DNA of 64,000 nucleotides from Treponema sp. (GTDB lineage: Bacteria; Spirochaetota; Spirochaetia; Treponematales; Breznakiellaceae). The translations under genes and the position numbers were made by a program. The DNA lies in contig JAISAQ010000056.1 in NCBI GenBank assembly GCA_031266775.1, forward strand, positions 160,655 to 224,654, in the 5' to 3' direction. A model generated the notes under the pieces. It did not search any database. It was given only the letters and a program-made list of their open reading frames with translations, and was not told the DNA's origin. Below, one piece after another: positions 27,598 through 35,906 of this stretch (positions are counted from its first letter, which is position 1; every line of letters starts with the position of its first letter).

Positions 27598-27627
27598 TTT
27601 ACATCAAGACAAAAATAATGTTATAAT
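27598..27627 (+). promoter_or_regulatory. Sigma70-like promoter for maf
   Basis: TTTACA, an 18-nt spacer and a perfect TATAAT lie about 108 bp before the maf ATG. A 26-bp, nearly pure A/T tract separates its -35 from that of the divergent ABC promoter and could act as an UP element for both. Confidence 0.6.
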
Positions 27628-27657
27628 ACCATCATTTTTGCTGTAAATGATATTTAA

Positions 27658-27671
27658 CCGGCGTTGCCCGG
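27658..27671 (+). repeat. 14-bp inverted repeat, right copy
   Basis: CCGGCGTTGCCCGG is the exact reverse complement of 27405-27418. It lies in the maf leader, about 25 bp after the predicted transcription start, and is partly used in a CCCGGA/TCCGGG hairpin at 27667-27686. Confidence 0.6.
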
Positions 27672-27735
27672 ACCCCTTAATCCGGGGAGCCGCCCGCCTA
27701 TTCCCTATCCTGAAATAACGGGTTATTATTTTAGT

Positions 27736-28323
27736 ATGGAATCCATCATTTTAGCCTCAGGCTCCCTGCGCAGGCAGGAATATTTCAGGCTTTTGGGGCT
27801 GCCGTTCAGCATCATGCCGTCCCTTATTGACGAAAGTCCCGAAAAAGGCCGGACGCCGGAAGAACTGGCCGGGGATTTGGCCGTCAAAAAAGTAAAAAAA
27901 GTTATCGAAACCCTCAAGGCCAGGCTTCCCGCCTGGATCTGCGGGGCCGATACCATAATCTCCGTTGACGGAGAAGTATACGGCAAACCGAAGGACCGCG
28001 AAGACGCGGGGAACATGCTCCGCCGCCTCAGCGGACGGGAACACGAGGTTTTTACCGCGCTTGCCCTGTACAACGGCAAGGCGGGAATCCTGGACTGCAA
28101 AACCGTTTCCAGCGCCGTCGTATTCGCGGATCTTTCTGAAAACGAAATTGAATGGTACCTCAACACCGGCGAATGGCAGGGGATGGCGGGCGCTTACCGT
28201 ATCCAGGGGCTCGCAAGCTGTTTTATCTCTTCGATAAGAGGATCTTTCAGCGCCATTGTAGGCTTGCCAATGTACGAATTTTATGCCATGTTAAGAAGCA
28301 ACGGTTATCCGTACGGCGGCTGA
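27736..28323 (+). CDS. maf: Maf-family nucleoside triphosphate pyrophosphatase
   Basis: I moved the start from the TTG-initiated track ORF to the ATG at 27736, which gives the canonical family start MESIILASGSLRRQEY and 195 residues. The motifs ASGSLRRQE (substrate loop), CGADTIISVDGEVYGKP and FSAIVGLPMYEF near the C terminus are Maf signatures. Maf proteins hydrolyse dTTP, UTP or modified nucleotides and can affect cell division. The start has no good Shine-Dalgarno. A long hairpin follows the stop. Confidence 0.92.
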   Translation: MESIILASGSLRRQEYFRLLGLPFSIMPSLIDESPEKGRTPEELAGDLAVKKVKKVIETLKARLPAWICGADTIISVDGEVYGKPKDREDAGNMLRRLSGREHEVFTALALYNGKAGILDCKTVSSAVVFADLSENEIEWYLNTGEWQGMAGAYRIQGLASCFISSIRGSFSAIVGLPMYEFYAMLRSNGYPYGG

Positions 28324-28343
28324 AAGGCCGCTTGGGCATAACC

Positions 28344-28376
28344 GGTTATGCTGAAAACGCGGTTTTCAACATAACC
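28344..28376 (+). terminator. Long hairpin after maf
   Basis: Arms GGTTATGCTGAAAAC and GTTTTCAACATAACC pair over 15 positions with one mismatch around a GCG loop, followed by ATTTT. It probably ends maf transcription, although the T-run is weak, and it also lies in the leader of rpsB. Confidence 0.6.
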
Positions 28377-28450
28377 ATTTTCCGCCTGTTCCCGGGCCGT
28401 GAAGCTCCGGGTTTCAGGTGAGATACAGAGAAGGCTGGTAAAAAACCGGA

Positions 28451-28480
28451 CGGGCGGAATATCCGGCCCGCCGTCTTTTT
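28451..28480 (+). promoter_or_regulatory. Terminator-like hairpin in the rpsB leader
   Basis: CGGGCGG pairs with CCGGCCCG (one bulged G) around AATAT, and TCTTTTT follows a few bases later, only 5 nt before the AAGGAGG of rpsB. An alternative CCGGA/TCCGG pairing overlaps it. It could be an attenuator controlling rpsB. Confidence 0.35.
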
Positions 28481-28495
28481 GCCAAGGAGGGAATT

Positions 28496-29392
28496 TTGGC
28501 TGTAGTTACTATGAAAAGCCTCCTTGAATCGGGAGTGCATTTCGGGCATCAGGTGAAGCGCTGGGACCCGCGGATGAAAAAATACATCTTCGCGGAACGG
28601 AACGGCATTCACATCATTGATCTGCAGAAGACCATACAGGCGATTAAGGACGCATACGACGCGGTGCGAAAAAACGTCGCGGCGGGAAAAACGGTCCTCT
28701 TTGTCGGTACCAAAAAACAGGCCCAGCAGGCCATTCAAAAAGAGGCGGAACGCTGCGGCATGTTTTACGTAAATAACCGCTGGCTCGGCGGCATGCTGAC
28801 CAATTTCGTCACCATCAAAAAATCCCTGCTCCGTCTCAAGAAGCTTGAGAAAATGGAAGTTGACGGCACCTTCGAGAATCTTACCAAGAAGGAAATAGCC
28901 TCGCTCGGCAAGGAAAGGGCCAAGCTCCAGAAGAACCTTGGGGGCATCAAGGAGATGAAGGATCCTCCGGGAATTCTCTTCATCATAGACACCCGCAAGG
29001 AAGCCATCACCGTGGCCGAAGCCCAGCGTATGGGCATTCCCATCGTGGCCGTCGTGGATACCAACTGCAATCCCGACGGCATCAACTACCCCATTCCCGG
29101 GAACGACGACGCGATAAGGGCCATCACCCTCTTTACCCAGATCATCGCCAACGCGGTGGTGGAGGCGGACAACGAGGTGGGACTCAAGATCATAGACACC
29201 CTGGGCGACGAGGAAGAGGACGCTGAGGGAGTCATGACCGACGTTTCGGTGCGGGAGGAGGACGAGGAAATCGATATAGCGTCCTATTCGGCCGAAACAG
29301 TGCAGGCGGACGCCGGGACTCCCGTAGAAACTGAAAGCGACGAAGAAGACGAACTGCCGGTGGACGTTGACAAGGTCTACGGCGAAGAATAG
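28496..29392 (+). CDS. rpsB: 30S ribosomal protein S2
   Basis: A 298-residue S2 protein. Translation starts at TTG 28496 after a strong AAGGAGG and gives [19 protein letters not shown], the canonical start. Core motifs are [17 protein letters not shown] and [22 protein letters not shown]. The last 50 or so residues are a strongly acidic tail ([11 protein letters not shown]..., [13 protein letters not shown]) beyond the usual S2 core. It is first in the run rpsB-tsf-frr-uppS-cdsA-dxr-rseP. A perfect hairpin lies between it and tsf. Confidence 0.97.
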   Translation: MAVVTMKSLLESGVHFGHQVKRWDPRMKKYIFAERNGIHIIDLQKTIQAIKDAYDAVRKNVAAGKTVLFVGTKKQAQQAIQKEAERCGMFYVNNRWLGGMLTNFVTIKKSLLRLKKLEKMEVDGTFENLTKKEIASLGKERAKLQKNLGGIKEMKDPPGILFIIDTRKEAITVAEAQRMGIPIVAVVDTNCNPDGINYPIPGNDDAIRAITLFTQIIANAVVEADNEVGLKIIDTLGDEEEDAEGVMTDVSVREEDEEIDIASYSAETVQADAGTPVETESDEEDELPVDVDKVYGEE

Positions 29393-29434
29393 CGGGGCGG
29401 TAAACCTGGCTTTCGAACAAAAGACTTTGGCGGA

Positions 29435-29466
29435 AGTTGTTCAATAACTCTGGTTATTGAACAACT
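29435..29466 (+). terminator. Perfect 14-bp hairpin between rpsB and tsf
   Basis: AGTTGTTCAATAAC and its exact complement GTTATTGAACAACT pair around a TCTG loop, followed by CTTTTATCTTTTT. It looks like an intrinsic terminator or a partial one that lowers tsf expression. A related hairpin occurs at 38224-38255. Confidence 0.7.
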
Positions 29467-29555
29467 CTTTTATCTTTTTACAAATGAGGCGGTTCCAAAA
29501 TACCTGATTTGGGAACCGGCTTGCGTACAACCTGTTTTGGTGAGGAGTAAGGCAC

Positions 29556-30413
29556 ATGGCAGAGATCAGCGCTGCGGACGTAAAGAGGCTTCGTGAAAAA
29601 ACCGGGGCCGGTATGATGGAATGCAAGAACGCCCTTGCCGCCAACGGCGGCGATTTTGACAAGGCGGAAAAATACCTCAAGGAAAAGGGCCTTGCCGCGG
29701 TCGAAAAAAGGACAGGCCGGGCCACCAACGAAGGGAGAATTTTTGTCAAAACCAGGAAAGACAATTCCGCCGCGGTCCTCGTGGAAATAGCCTCCGAGAC
29801 CGATTTTGTGGCGAGGAATCCCGAATTCATCGCGCTTGGAGATGTCATCGCGGAAAAGGCGCTTGAAAGGGAATGTACCGGGCCCGACCCTGAATTTTCC
29901 GGCATGGTAACCGATCTTGCCACCAAGATACGGGAAAACATGAACCTCAAGCGCGTAAGGTTCGTCAAGGCCAGGGAGGGCGGCTACCTTGTCCAGTACA
30001 TACACGGGGACGGGAACATCGGCGTGGTGGCAAGCTTCACTTCCGCCAATCCCGATATTTTCTCACAGGAAGATGTCAGGGCGTTCGCCTTTACCATTGC
30101 CCTTCATGTGGCGGCCTTTAACCCCATGGCCCTCAGCCGCGATAAAATGGATTCCGCCTTTCTCAAGGAACAGGAAGACATTTACCGCAAACAGATGGAA
30201 GGAGACGAAAAACTCAAGGGCAAACCCGCCGCCGTCATAGACAACATCCTCAAAGGCAAGATCAACAAGTACCTTGCCGACGTGTGCCTCCTTGAACAGG
30301 CCTACGTAAAGGACGACAAGGTCACTGTCGAGGCGGCTCTTGCCGAATGCGGCAAAAAGTCGGGCTCGCGCATCGAAATAGCCGAATACGCCTACTTCAG
30401 GGTCGGCGGTTGA
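29556..30413 (+). CDS. tsf: Translation elongation factor Ts
   Basis: A 285-residue EF-Ts, the guanine nucleotide exchange factor of EF-Tu. The N-terminal UBA-like domain reads VKRLREKTGAGMMECKNAL, followed by the core motif SETDFVARNPEF and HVAAFNPMALSRD. Length matches the family. GAGGAG precedes the ATG. The gene lies after rpsB, separated by a terminator-like hairpin, and 95 bp before frr, with no pyrH between them as is common in other bacteria. Confidence 0.97.
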   Translation: MAEISAADVKRLREKTGAGMMECKNALAANGGDFDKAEKYLKEKGLAAVEKRTGRATNEGRIFVKTRKDNSAAVLVEIASETDFVARNPEFIALGDVIAEKALERECTGPDPEFSGMVTDLATKIRENMNLKRVRFVKAREGGYLVQYIHGDGNIGVVASFTSANPDIFSQEDVRAFAFTIALHVAAFNPMALSRDKMDSAFLKEQEDIYRKQMEGDEKLKGKPAAVIDNILKGKINKYLADVCLLEQAYVKDDKVTVEAALAECGKKSGSRIEIAEYAYFRVGG

Positions 30414-30508
30414 TTCGCGGCGAAGGGGTTCATACCCCGCCTTGCGCGGGGCGCGGAATTCCCGGCGGGCCGCGGGAAGAGGCGTATTTTTCATGAACGG
30501 AGGAAGGC

Positions 30509-31063
30509 ATGAGTGATGTTATTGTTTCCGCCGGGGACAGGATGAAGAAAACCATCGCGAACCTCAGGGACGGTTTTGCCGTCCTCAGGACGGGGCGGGC
30601 GTCTCCCGCCCTCTTCGACAGGATACGGGTGGACTACTACGGCGAAAAATCACCGCTGAACCAGGTGGCCAACATCTCGGTTCCCGAAGCCCGGCTCGTT
30701 GTCATACAGCCCTGGGACAAGGCGCTCATAGGTGAAATCGAGAAGGCCGTCCGTTCTTCGGATCTTTCCCTTAATCCCTCAAACGACGGGAAGGTCATAC
30801 GCATCGCCTTTCCTCCCCTGACCGAAGAGAGGCGGAAAGAACTGGTAAAGCAGGCGAAAAACCAGGCGGAGCAGAGCCGGGTCGCGGTGCGTAACATACG
30901 GCGCGACGGTAACGACGAACTTAAAAAACTCCTCAAGGACGGGGAAATCACCGAAGACGAGGAAAGCAAGGTGTCGGGCGAACTGCAAAAGCTTACCGAC
31001 GGTTACATAAACCAGGTGAACCAGGTTCTGGAAGAAAAAGAAAAAGAAATAATGGAAGTGTAA
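30509..31063 (+). CDS. frr: Ribosome recycling factor
   Basis: A 184-residue protein that splits post-termination ribosomes with EF-G. Typical motifs are LRTGRASPALFDRIRVDYYG, NISVPEARLVVIQPWDK and NDGKVIRIAFPPLTEERRKELVK. The expected helical hairpin and length are present. A good GGAGG lies before the ATG. The stop overlaps the next start as TAATG, so uppS is translationally coupled. Confidence 0.97.
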   Translation: MSDVIVSAGDRMKKTIANLRDGFAVLRTGRASPALFDRIRVDYYGEKSPLNQVANISVPEARLVVIQPWDKALIGEIEKAVRSSDLSLNPSNDGKVIRIAFPPLTEERRKELVKQAKNQAEQSRVAVRNIRRDGNDELKKLLKDGEITEDEESKVSGELQKLTDGYINQVNQVLEEKEKEIMEV

Positions 31064-31812
31064 TGCCCCCGGAGAACGACGGAACAAACGGAAACATACC
31101 CGTTCATGTAGGGATCATAATGGACGGAAACGGCCGCTGGGCAAAACAGAGGGGGCTGCCAAGGACGGCGGGCCATCTTGAAGGACTCAAAACGGCGAAG
31201 CGCCTGGTCAAGGAGGCAAGCGGCCGGGGCATTAAGTACCTCAGTCTCTATGTGTTTTCCACCGAGAACTGGAAGCGTACCGCCGGGGAGGTTTCCTTTA
31301 TTCTGGGCCTTGTAAAGCAGTACCTCCTTAAAGAGATGGATTTTTCCCGGGAGAACAGAATCAGGGTGCGCCACGCGGGCAACATGGCGGGCCTTCCGGA
31401 AGACATCGCCGGAGAAATACGGAAGGCGTGCGAAGAGACCAGGGACTTTACGGGCATGCAGGTGATCCTTGCCCTCAATTACGGGGGCCGGGATGAAATA
31501 GTGCGGTCCGTTAACCGCGCCCTTAATGAGGTTAACAAAAATGCGGAAGGCTCCGCGCGGGTACAGGGCCTTACCGAAGAAACGGTGCGGAATTTTCTGG
31601 ATAATCCTGACATACCCGATCCTGATCTTGTCATCCGTACTGCGGGGGAATTCCGCATCAGCAACTTTCTCCTCTGGGAAGGGGCCTACGCGGAATACTA
31701 CATCTCCCCGAAATTCTGGCCCGACTGGACAGGGGACGATCTGGAGGAGGCTATAGGCAGCTACAGAAAAAGGGATCGCCGTTTCGGCGGCGTAAAGGAG
31801 GGAAAAACGTGA
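31063..31812 (+). CDS. uppS: Isoprenyl (undecaprenyl) diphosphate synthase
   Basis: A 249-residue cis-prenyltransferase that makes the C55 lipid carrier for peptidoglycan and other cell-wall polymers. The catalytic motif IMDGNGRWAKQRGLPR is at residues 18-33, followed by YVFSTENWKR, LNYGGRDEIVR and the C-terminal DPDLVIRTAGEFRISNFLLW and FWPDW. The ATG overlaps the frr stop. Its own stop overlaps the GTG start of cdsA. The enzyme acts at the inner face of the membrane. Confidence 0.96.
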   Translation: MPPENDGTNGNIPVHVGIIMDGNGRWAKQRGLPRTAGHLEGLKTAKRLVKEASGRGIKYLSLYVFSTENWKRTAGEVSFILGLVKQYLLKEMDFSRENRIRVRHAGNMAGLPEDIAGEIRKACEETRDFTGMQVILALNYGGRDEIVRSVNRALNEVNKNAEGSARVQGLTEETVRNFLDNPDIPDPDLVIRTAGEFRISNFLLWEGAYAEYYISPKFWPDWTGDDLEEAIGSYRKRDRRFGGVKEGKT

Positions 31813-32705
31813 AAAAACTTGTGGAACGTCTCTTTGTTTTTTTTATCGGCCTTCCCCTCATCATCTTTATTATCCTCTTTCTCCCCTTCCGCGGCCACCT
31901 TGTGTTTAACGTCATTGTCGTCATCAGCAGCGCCCTTGGCGCGGCGGAGTTTGCCCGTATACTCGGGAAAAAAGATCTTGTCCTCCGGGTATACGAGGCC
32001 CTTATACTGGGAGCCCTCCTTCCCCTGGCGGCGGCCGCGGAAATCAGTTTCGGCGCGCCTGAGGGCACGGTCCTCGCGGCCCTCATTCTTGGGACATCCT
32101 GGCTGTTTGTTTCACGGGTATTTTCCAGGGAAGACAGGATAGCGCCGTACACGCCGCGGGCGGCCGCGGGTCTTTCCGTCATGATCTATCCCGGCATCTT
32201 CATGATGTGGATCATACGGATGGCCGCCCTTGCCGGGCGGGCGCCGGGAAAAGAAGCCTCTTCCTTTCCTTCCCCCCAGTCCGTCATCATCCTGGTCTTC
32301 GTGTTTACCGTAATGATCAACGACTCAATCGCGTGGGCGGCGGGGATGCTCCTCGGAAAGAGCAACAGGGGCATTATACCCGTAAGCCCCAACAAGAGCG
32401 TGGCGGGTTTTGCCGGGGGAATCGCGGCGGCGGTGCTGGCCGGGGCCGCGGGGGTTTTCCTTTTCCCCTCCGTCTTTGTTCCCCGCCTGTTACCCCCCGT
32501 TCCATCGGGGCTTGTCATGGGCTTTCTTATGGGAACGGCCGCTTCCCTCGGGGATCTTCTGGAAAGCGCCTTCAAGCGGAGTTCTGGCATAAAGGATTCG
32601 GGGTCCATCATTCCCGGAAGGGGCGGCGTACTTGATTCCATCGATTCGGTCGCCTTTGCCGCTCCGGTATTCTACATCGCGTACCGTATCCTCTTCGGCC
32701 CGTAA
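31809..32705 (+). CDS. cdsA: Phosphatidate cytidylyltransferase
   Basis: A 298-residue integral membrane enzyme making CDP-diacylglycerol, the branch point of phospholipid synthesis. It starts at GTG within a GTGA overlap with uppS. Several hydrophobic segments precede the family signature near the C terminus: SNRGIIPVSPNKSVAGFAGG, then LGDLLESAFKRSSGIKDSGSIIPGRGGVLDSIDS. The signature is complete. It belongs to the translation/envelope operon, with dxr 9 bp downstream. Confidence 0.96.
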   Translation: MKKLVERLFVFFIGLPLIIFIILFLPFRGHLVFNVIVVISSALGAAEFARILGKKDLVLRVYEALILGALLPLAAAAEISFGAPEGTVLAALILGTSWLFVSRVFSREDRIAPYTPRAAAGLSVMIYPGIFMMWIIRMAALAGRAPGKEASSFPSPQSVIILVFVFTVMINDSIAWAAGMLLGKSNRGIIPVSPNKSVAGFAGGIAAAVLAGAAGVFLFPSVFVPRLLPPVPSGLVMGFLMGTAASLGDLLESAFKRSSGIKDSGSIIPGRGGVLDSIDSVAFAAPVFYIAYRILFGP

Positions 32706-32714
32706 AGGGATCAA

Positions 32715-33875
32715 TTGCAGATGAGAAAAAAAACCGCGATTCTGGGGGCGACGGGTTCCGTAGGAACAAGCGCCCTGGATGTGATACGCCGCTACCCGGA
32801 TACGTTTGAACCCGTTCTCCTTACAGGCCACACCGCTGCGGCGGCCCTTCTTAAACTGGGGGAAGAATTCCCCGGCGCGCTCTTGGCCCTTTCGGGGCCG
32901 GGGGCAAAAGACGCGCCTTCCCGCGTTTCGTTCCGGGGAGAGGATGGGCTTCTTGCCGCCATAGCCGCCTCCGGCGCCGCCATAACCGTCAACGGAATAG
33001 CCGGCGCGGCGGGACTCAGGCCGAGCGTGGCCGCCATTGAGGCAGGCCAGGATCTGGCCCTCGCCAACAAGGAAACCGTCGTCATGGCGGGAAAGCTGAT
33101 ATTCGAAAAAGCCGCGGAAAAAAAGGCGGCCATTATCCCGGTGGATTCCGAACATTCGGCCATATTCAACCTTCTGCGGGGAAGGCGGGAAGACGCCGAA
33201 GAACTGATCCTCACCGCCTCGGGGGGGCCCTTCAGGACATTTACCAGGGAAGAACTCGCCGCCGTTACCCCGCAAAAGGCCCTTTCCCACCCTACATGGA
33301 ACATGGGGCCCAAGATCACCGTGGATTCGGCGTCGCTTGCCAACAAGGGCCTTGAGATAATGGAGGCGGCCTTTTTCTTCGGCGCCAGGCTCAGGGAAAT
33401 ACGGGTGGTAATACACCCCCAAAGTATCGTTCATTCCATGGTACGGATGAAGGACGGGGCGGTATACGCCCAGCTGTCCCGGCCCGACATGCGCCTTCCC
33501 ATACAGGACGCCCTTTTCTGGCCGGAAACGCCGCCTTCTTCCTTCGGCGCGCTGGATTTCAGGGGACTCCGCCTTGACTTCCTGGAGCCGGACGGGGAAA
33601 AATTCCCCATGCTCCCCCTGGCCTGTCAGGCTGCCCGCCTTGGGGGGCTTTATCCCTGTGTGTATAACGGGGCCAACGAGGAGGCGGTGCGGGCCTTTCT
33701 TGAAGGGAGGGCGAAATTTCTTGATATACCGCGTATAGTTGACTATGTTTTAAACGTGGCATGGGAAGGCGGAAGCGCGGATCTTGACGCCGTTTTCGCG
33801 GCCGACAGGCGGGCGCGGGAGCTGGCCCGGGATTTAATTAACAGAAAACCGGGGGAAGAATATGACCTTTCTTAA
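32715..33875 (+). CDS. dxr: 1-deoxy-D-xylulose 5-phosphate reductoisomerase
   Basis: A 386-residue enzyme of the MEP isoprenoid pathway that converts DXP to MEP with NADPH; it supplies precursors for UppS in the same operon. The NADPH loop is GATGSVGTSALDV, the metal and substrate sites are VPVDSEHSAIF-like IIPVDSEHSAIF and ASGGPFR, and ATWNMGPKITVDSA-like TWNMGPKITVDSA follows. The start may be TTG at 32715, closest to AGGGA, or ATG at 32721. The gene overlaps rseP by 14 bp. Confidence 0.96.
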   Translation: MQMRKKTAILGATGSVGTSALDVIRRYPDTFEPVLLTGHTAAAALLKLGEEFPGALLALSGPGAKDAPSRVSFRGEDGLLAAIAASGAAITVNGIAGAAGLRPSVAAIEAGQDLALANKETVVMAGKLIFEKAAEKKAAIIPVDSEHSAIFNLLRGRREDAEELILTASGGPFRTFTREELAAVTPQKALSHPTWNMGPKITVDSASLANKGLEIMEAAFFFGARLREIRVVIHPQSIVHSMVRMKDGAVYAQLSRPDMRLPIQDALFWPETPPSSFGALDFRGLRLDFLEPDGEKFPMLPLACQAARLGGLYPCVYNGANEEAVRAFLEGRAKFLDIPRIVDYVLNVAWEGGSADLDAVFAADRRARELARDLINRKPGEEYDLS

Positions 33876-35214
33876 AATACTCTTGGGACTGGCCGGCCTT
33901 GGCGTGGTGGTCTTTATTCATGAACTGGGACATTTTCTTGCCGCCCGGCTTACCGGCATAGACGTGGAAGCCTTTTCCATAGGGTGGGGACGGCCTGTTC
34001 TCAGGAAAAAAATAGGCGCAGTGGAGTACCGTATCGGTATGTTCCCCCTTGGAGGGTACTGCAAAATGCGGGGTGAAAACGAATTCAAGGAAGCCTGGGA
34101 AAACCGCAAGGACAGCGTGGAGCCTGTAAAGGGGACCTTTTTCGGCGCCACTCCCGCCCGGCGCATCCTCGTGTCGTTTGCCGGCCCCTTCTTCAACCTG
34201 ATCTTCGCGGTGCTCGTCCTTTCGGCCATCTGGGGCGCGGGCGTCGATGTAAGCACCCTTGAAAACCGCGTCGTCCTTGCCTCTGAAATGGGCGGGCAGC
34301 GCGCCCCGGCCGACGATGGGGGGCTTAAAACAGGCGATCGCATTCTTGAAATTAACGGAAAGAAAATTTCCTATTACCACGACATACAGGAACAAATAGC
34401 GGTAAACCCCGAAAAAAAACTTCCCGTTACCGTGGAAAGGGACGGGAAAACCCTTTCTCTTGAAGTGCGGCCCGCCCTTGATAAAAGTACCGGGGCGGGA
34501 AGGATAGGCGTATATTCGTGGACCGCCCCCGTAATAGGGGAAACCGTTCCGGGCGGCCCTGCCGCACAGGCGGGCATGGAAAAGGGCGACCGTATACTGC
34601 GGGTAAACGGGCGTGAACTTTTGTACAGCGCGGGGCTTCTTCCGCTCCTTGCCGAAAAACCCGCCGTTCTTGACGTCGATTACGAGCGGGACGGCGCCGA
34701 ACGGAAGGCGGTTCTTGCCCCGCTTTACGACGGGGGCGAGGCGGACCTTGGCATGGGCTGGGCCATGGTTCACTACCGGACCCCTTCCCTTTCGCCCCCG
34801 GCGGCTCTTGCCAAAGGGGCCTCCGAATCATGGAAGACCCTCGTCGTTTCCCTTAAAAGCCTCTCGCTCCTGTTCAGGGGCATCGATCTTACCCAGGCGG
34901 TCTCAGGCCCCATGCGTATAACCTACATGGCCGGAGACATAGCCGCCGAGGGTTTCGGCCGCGGTTTTGCCGCCGGCATCAGATCCATGGCGAATTTCCT
35001 TTCCCTCATTTCCATAGCCCTCTGCATCATGAACCTGCTTCCCCTGCCCGTCCTTGACGGAGGCATGATAGTTCTTTTCATTGTCGAGGCAATACGGAGG
35101 AGACCCCTGCATCCCCGCGCTGTTTCCGTCTTTCAAACCGTGGGGGTGCTCATTATCTCCGGCCTCATGATCTTCGCCGTATTCGGAGATATCCTCTTCC
35201 TGTTTCGCCGTTAG
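33862..35214 (+). CDS. rseP: Site-2 intramembrane metalloprotease RseP
   Basis: A 450-residue membrane protease. The zinc motif HELGHFLAARL (HExxH) lies in the first membrane helix, and the second metal-site motif LPLPVLDGGMI is near residue 395. Two PDZ-like segments lie between (around GLKTGDRILEINGKK and GMEKGDRILRVNGRE). RseP cleaves anti-sigma factors and signal-peptide remnants in the inner membrane. The ATG follows GGGGGAAG and overlaps the end of dxr. It is the last classical member of this operon. Confidence 0.95.
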   Translation: MTFLKILLGLAGLGVVVFIHELGHFLAARLTGIDVEAFSIGWGRPVLRKKIGAVEYRIGMFPLGGYCKMRGENEFKEAWENRKDSVEPVKGTFFGATPARRILVSFAGPFFNLIFAVLVLSAIWGAGVDVSTLENRVVLASEMGGQRAPADDGGLKTGDRILEINGKKISYYHDIQEQIAVNPEKKLPVTVERDGKTLSLEVRPALDKSTGAGRIGVYSWTAPVIGETVPGGPAAQAGMEKGDRILRVNGRELLYSAGLLPLLAEKPAVLDVDYERDGAERKAVLAPLYDGGEADLGMGWAMVHYRTPSLSPPAALAKGASESWKTLVVSLKSLSLLFRGIDLTQAVSGPMRITYMAGDIAAEGFGRGFAAGIRSMANFLSLISIALCIMNLLPLPVLDGGMIVLFIVEAIRRRPLHPRAVSVFQTVGVLIISGLMIFAVFGDILFLFRR

Positions 35215-35223
35215 GAGGTCCCG

Positions 35224-35898
35224 TTGAAACGGAAAATTCCCTGCTTCTGCGATAACGCCTTTTCGGTAGACGTTCCCGATGAAATCGACCTTGACAAGAG
35301 GCCCGAATATATAGCCGAAATCATGGACGGGACCTTCATGAATTTTATCTGTCCCAGCTGCGGCAAGAAGCACAAGCCCGAATTCCCGATTACGGTAAAC
35401 TGGCCGCGCCGTATGCTGCGCATAGAGGTGCTTCCCGAACTGGAACGGGGGGAGTTTTACCGCCGGAAAAAAAAGGCAAAGAAAGGCGAAACGAAAAACG
35501 GGGAAATGCCGCCCCTTGAAACCGTTATCGGTTATCCCGAACTGGCCGACAGGATAGCGGTGATACGGGACGGGCTTGAACCCGCCGCGGTGGAAGCCCT
35601 GAAATACTATCTTCTCCTCAAGGCCGAAGAAAACCTCGGCGATGACCAGAAGGAGCCGGGCGTCTGGTACCAGGGAAAAACCGGGGAAGAGAAAGGTTCT
35701 TCAGGGGAAAGTTTCCTGGAATTCCACATACACGGGTTACGGGAAGAAGAAGTCGCCGTCACAAGAATCCCCAGGGCCATATACGAAAAAACCCTGGACG
35801 ATTACAAAAAACACCCGAAGAGTGAAATGTTTTCCATACTCAGAAGCGGCGCCTATCTTTCGGTTCAGAACGCGCTCCGCCCGGATATTCTAAAATAG
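35224..35898 (+). CDS. CpXC domain protein
   Basis: A 224-residue protein starting with TTG right after AGGAGG. The N-terminal CpXC domain has paired cysteines in CFC (residues 7-9) and CPSCGKKHKPEF (near 44), a probable zinc ribbon. The rest is helical and charged, with a FLEFHIHGLREEEVAVTRIP strand region. Proteins of this type are frequent in spirochaetes and have no known function. It follows rseP by 9 bp and may be co-transcribed with the envelope operon. It is probably cytoplasmic, since no signal is seen. Confidence 0.8.
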   Translation: MKRKIPCFCDNAFSVDVPDEIDLDKRPEYIAEIMDGTFMNFICPSCGKKHKPEFPITVNWPRRMLRIEVLPELERGEFYRRKKKAKKGETKNGEMPPLETVIGYPELADRIAVIRDGLEPAAVEALKYYLLLKAEENLGDDQKEPGVWYQGKTGEEKGSSGESFLEFHIHGLREEEVAVTRIPRAIYEKTLDDYKKHPKSEMFSILRSGAYLSVQNALRPDILK

Positions 35899-35906
35899 CT
35901 GCGGAA

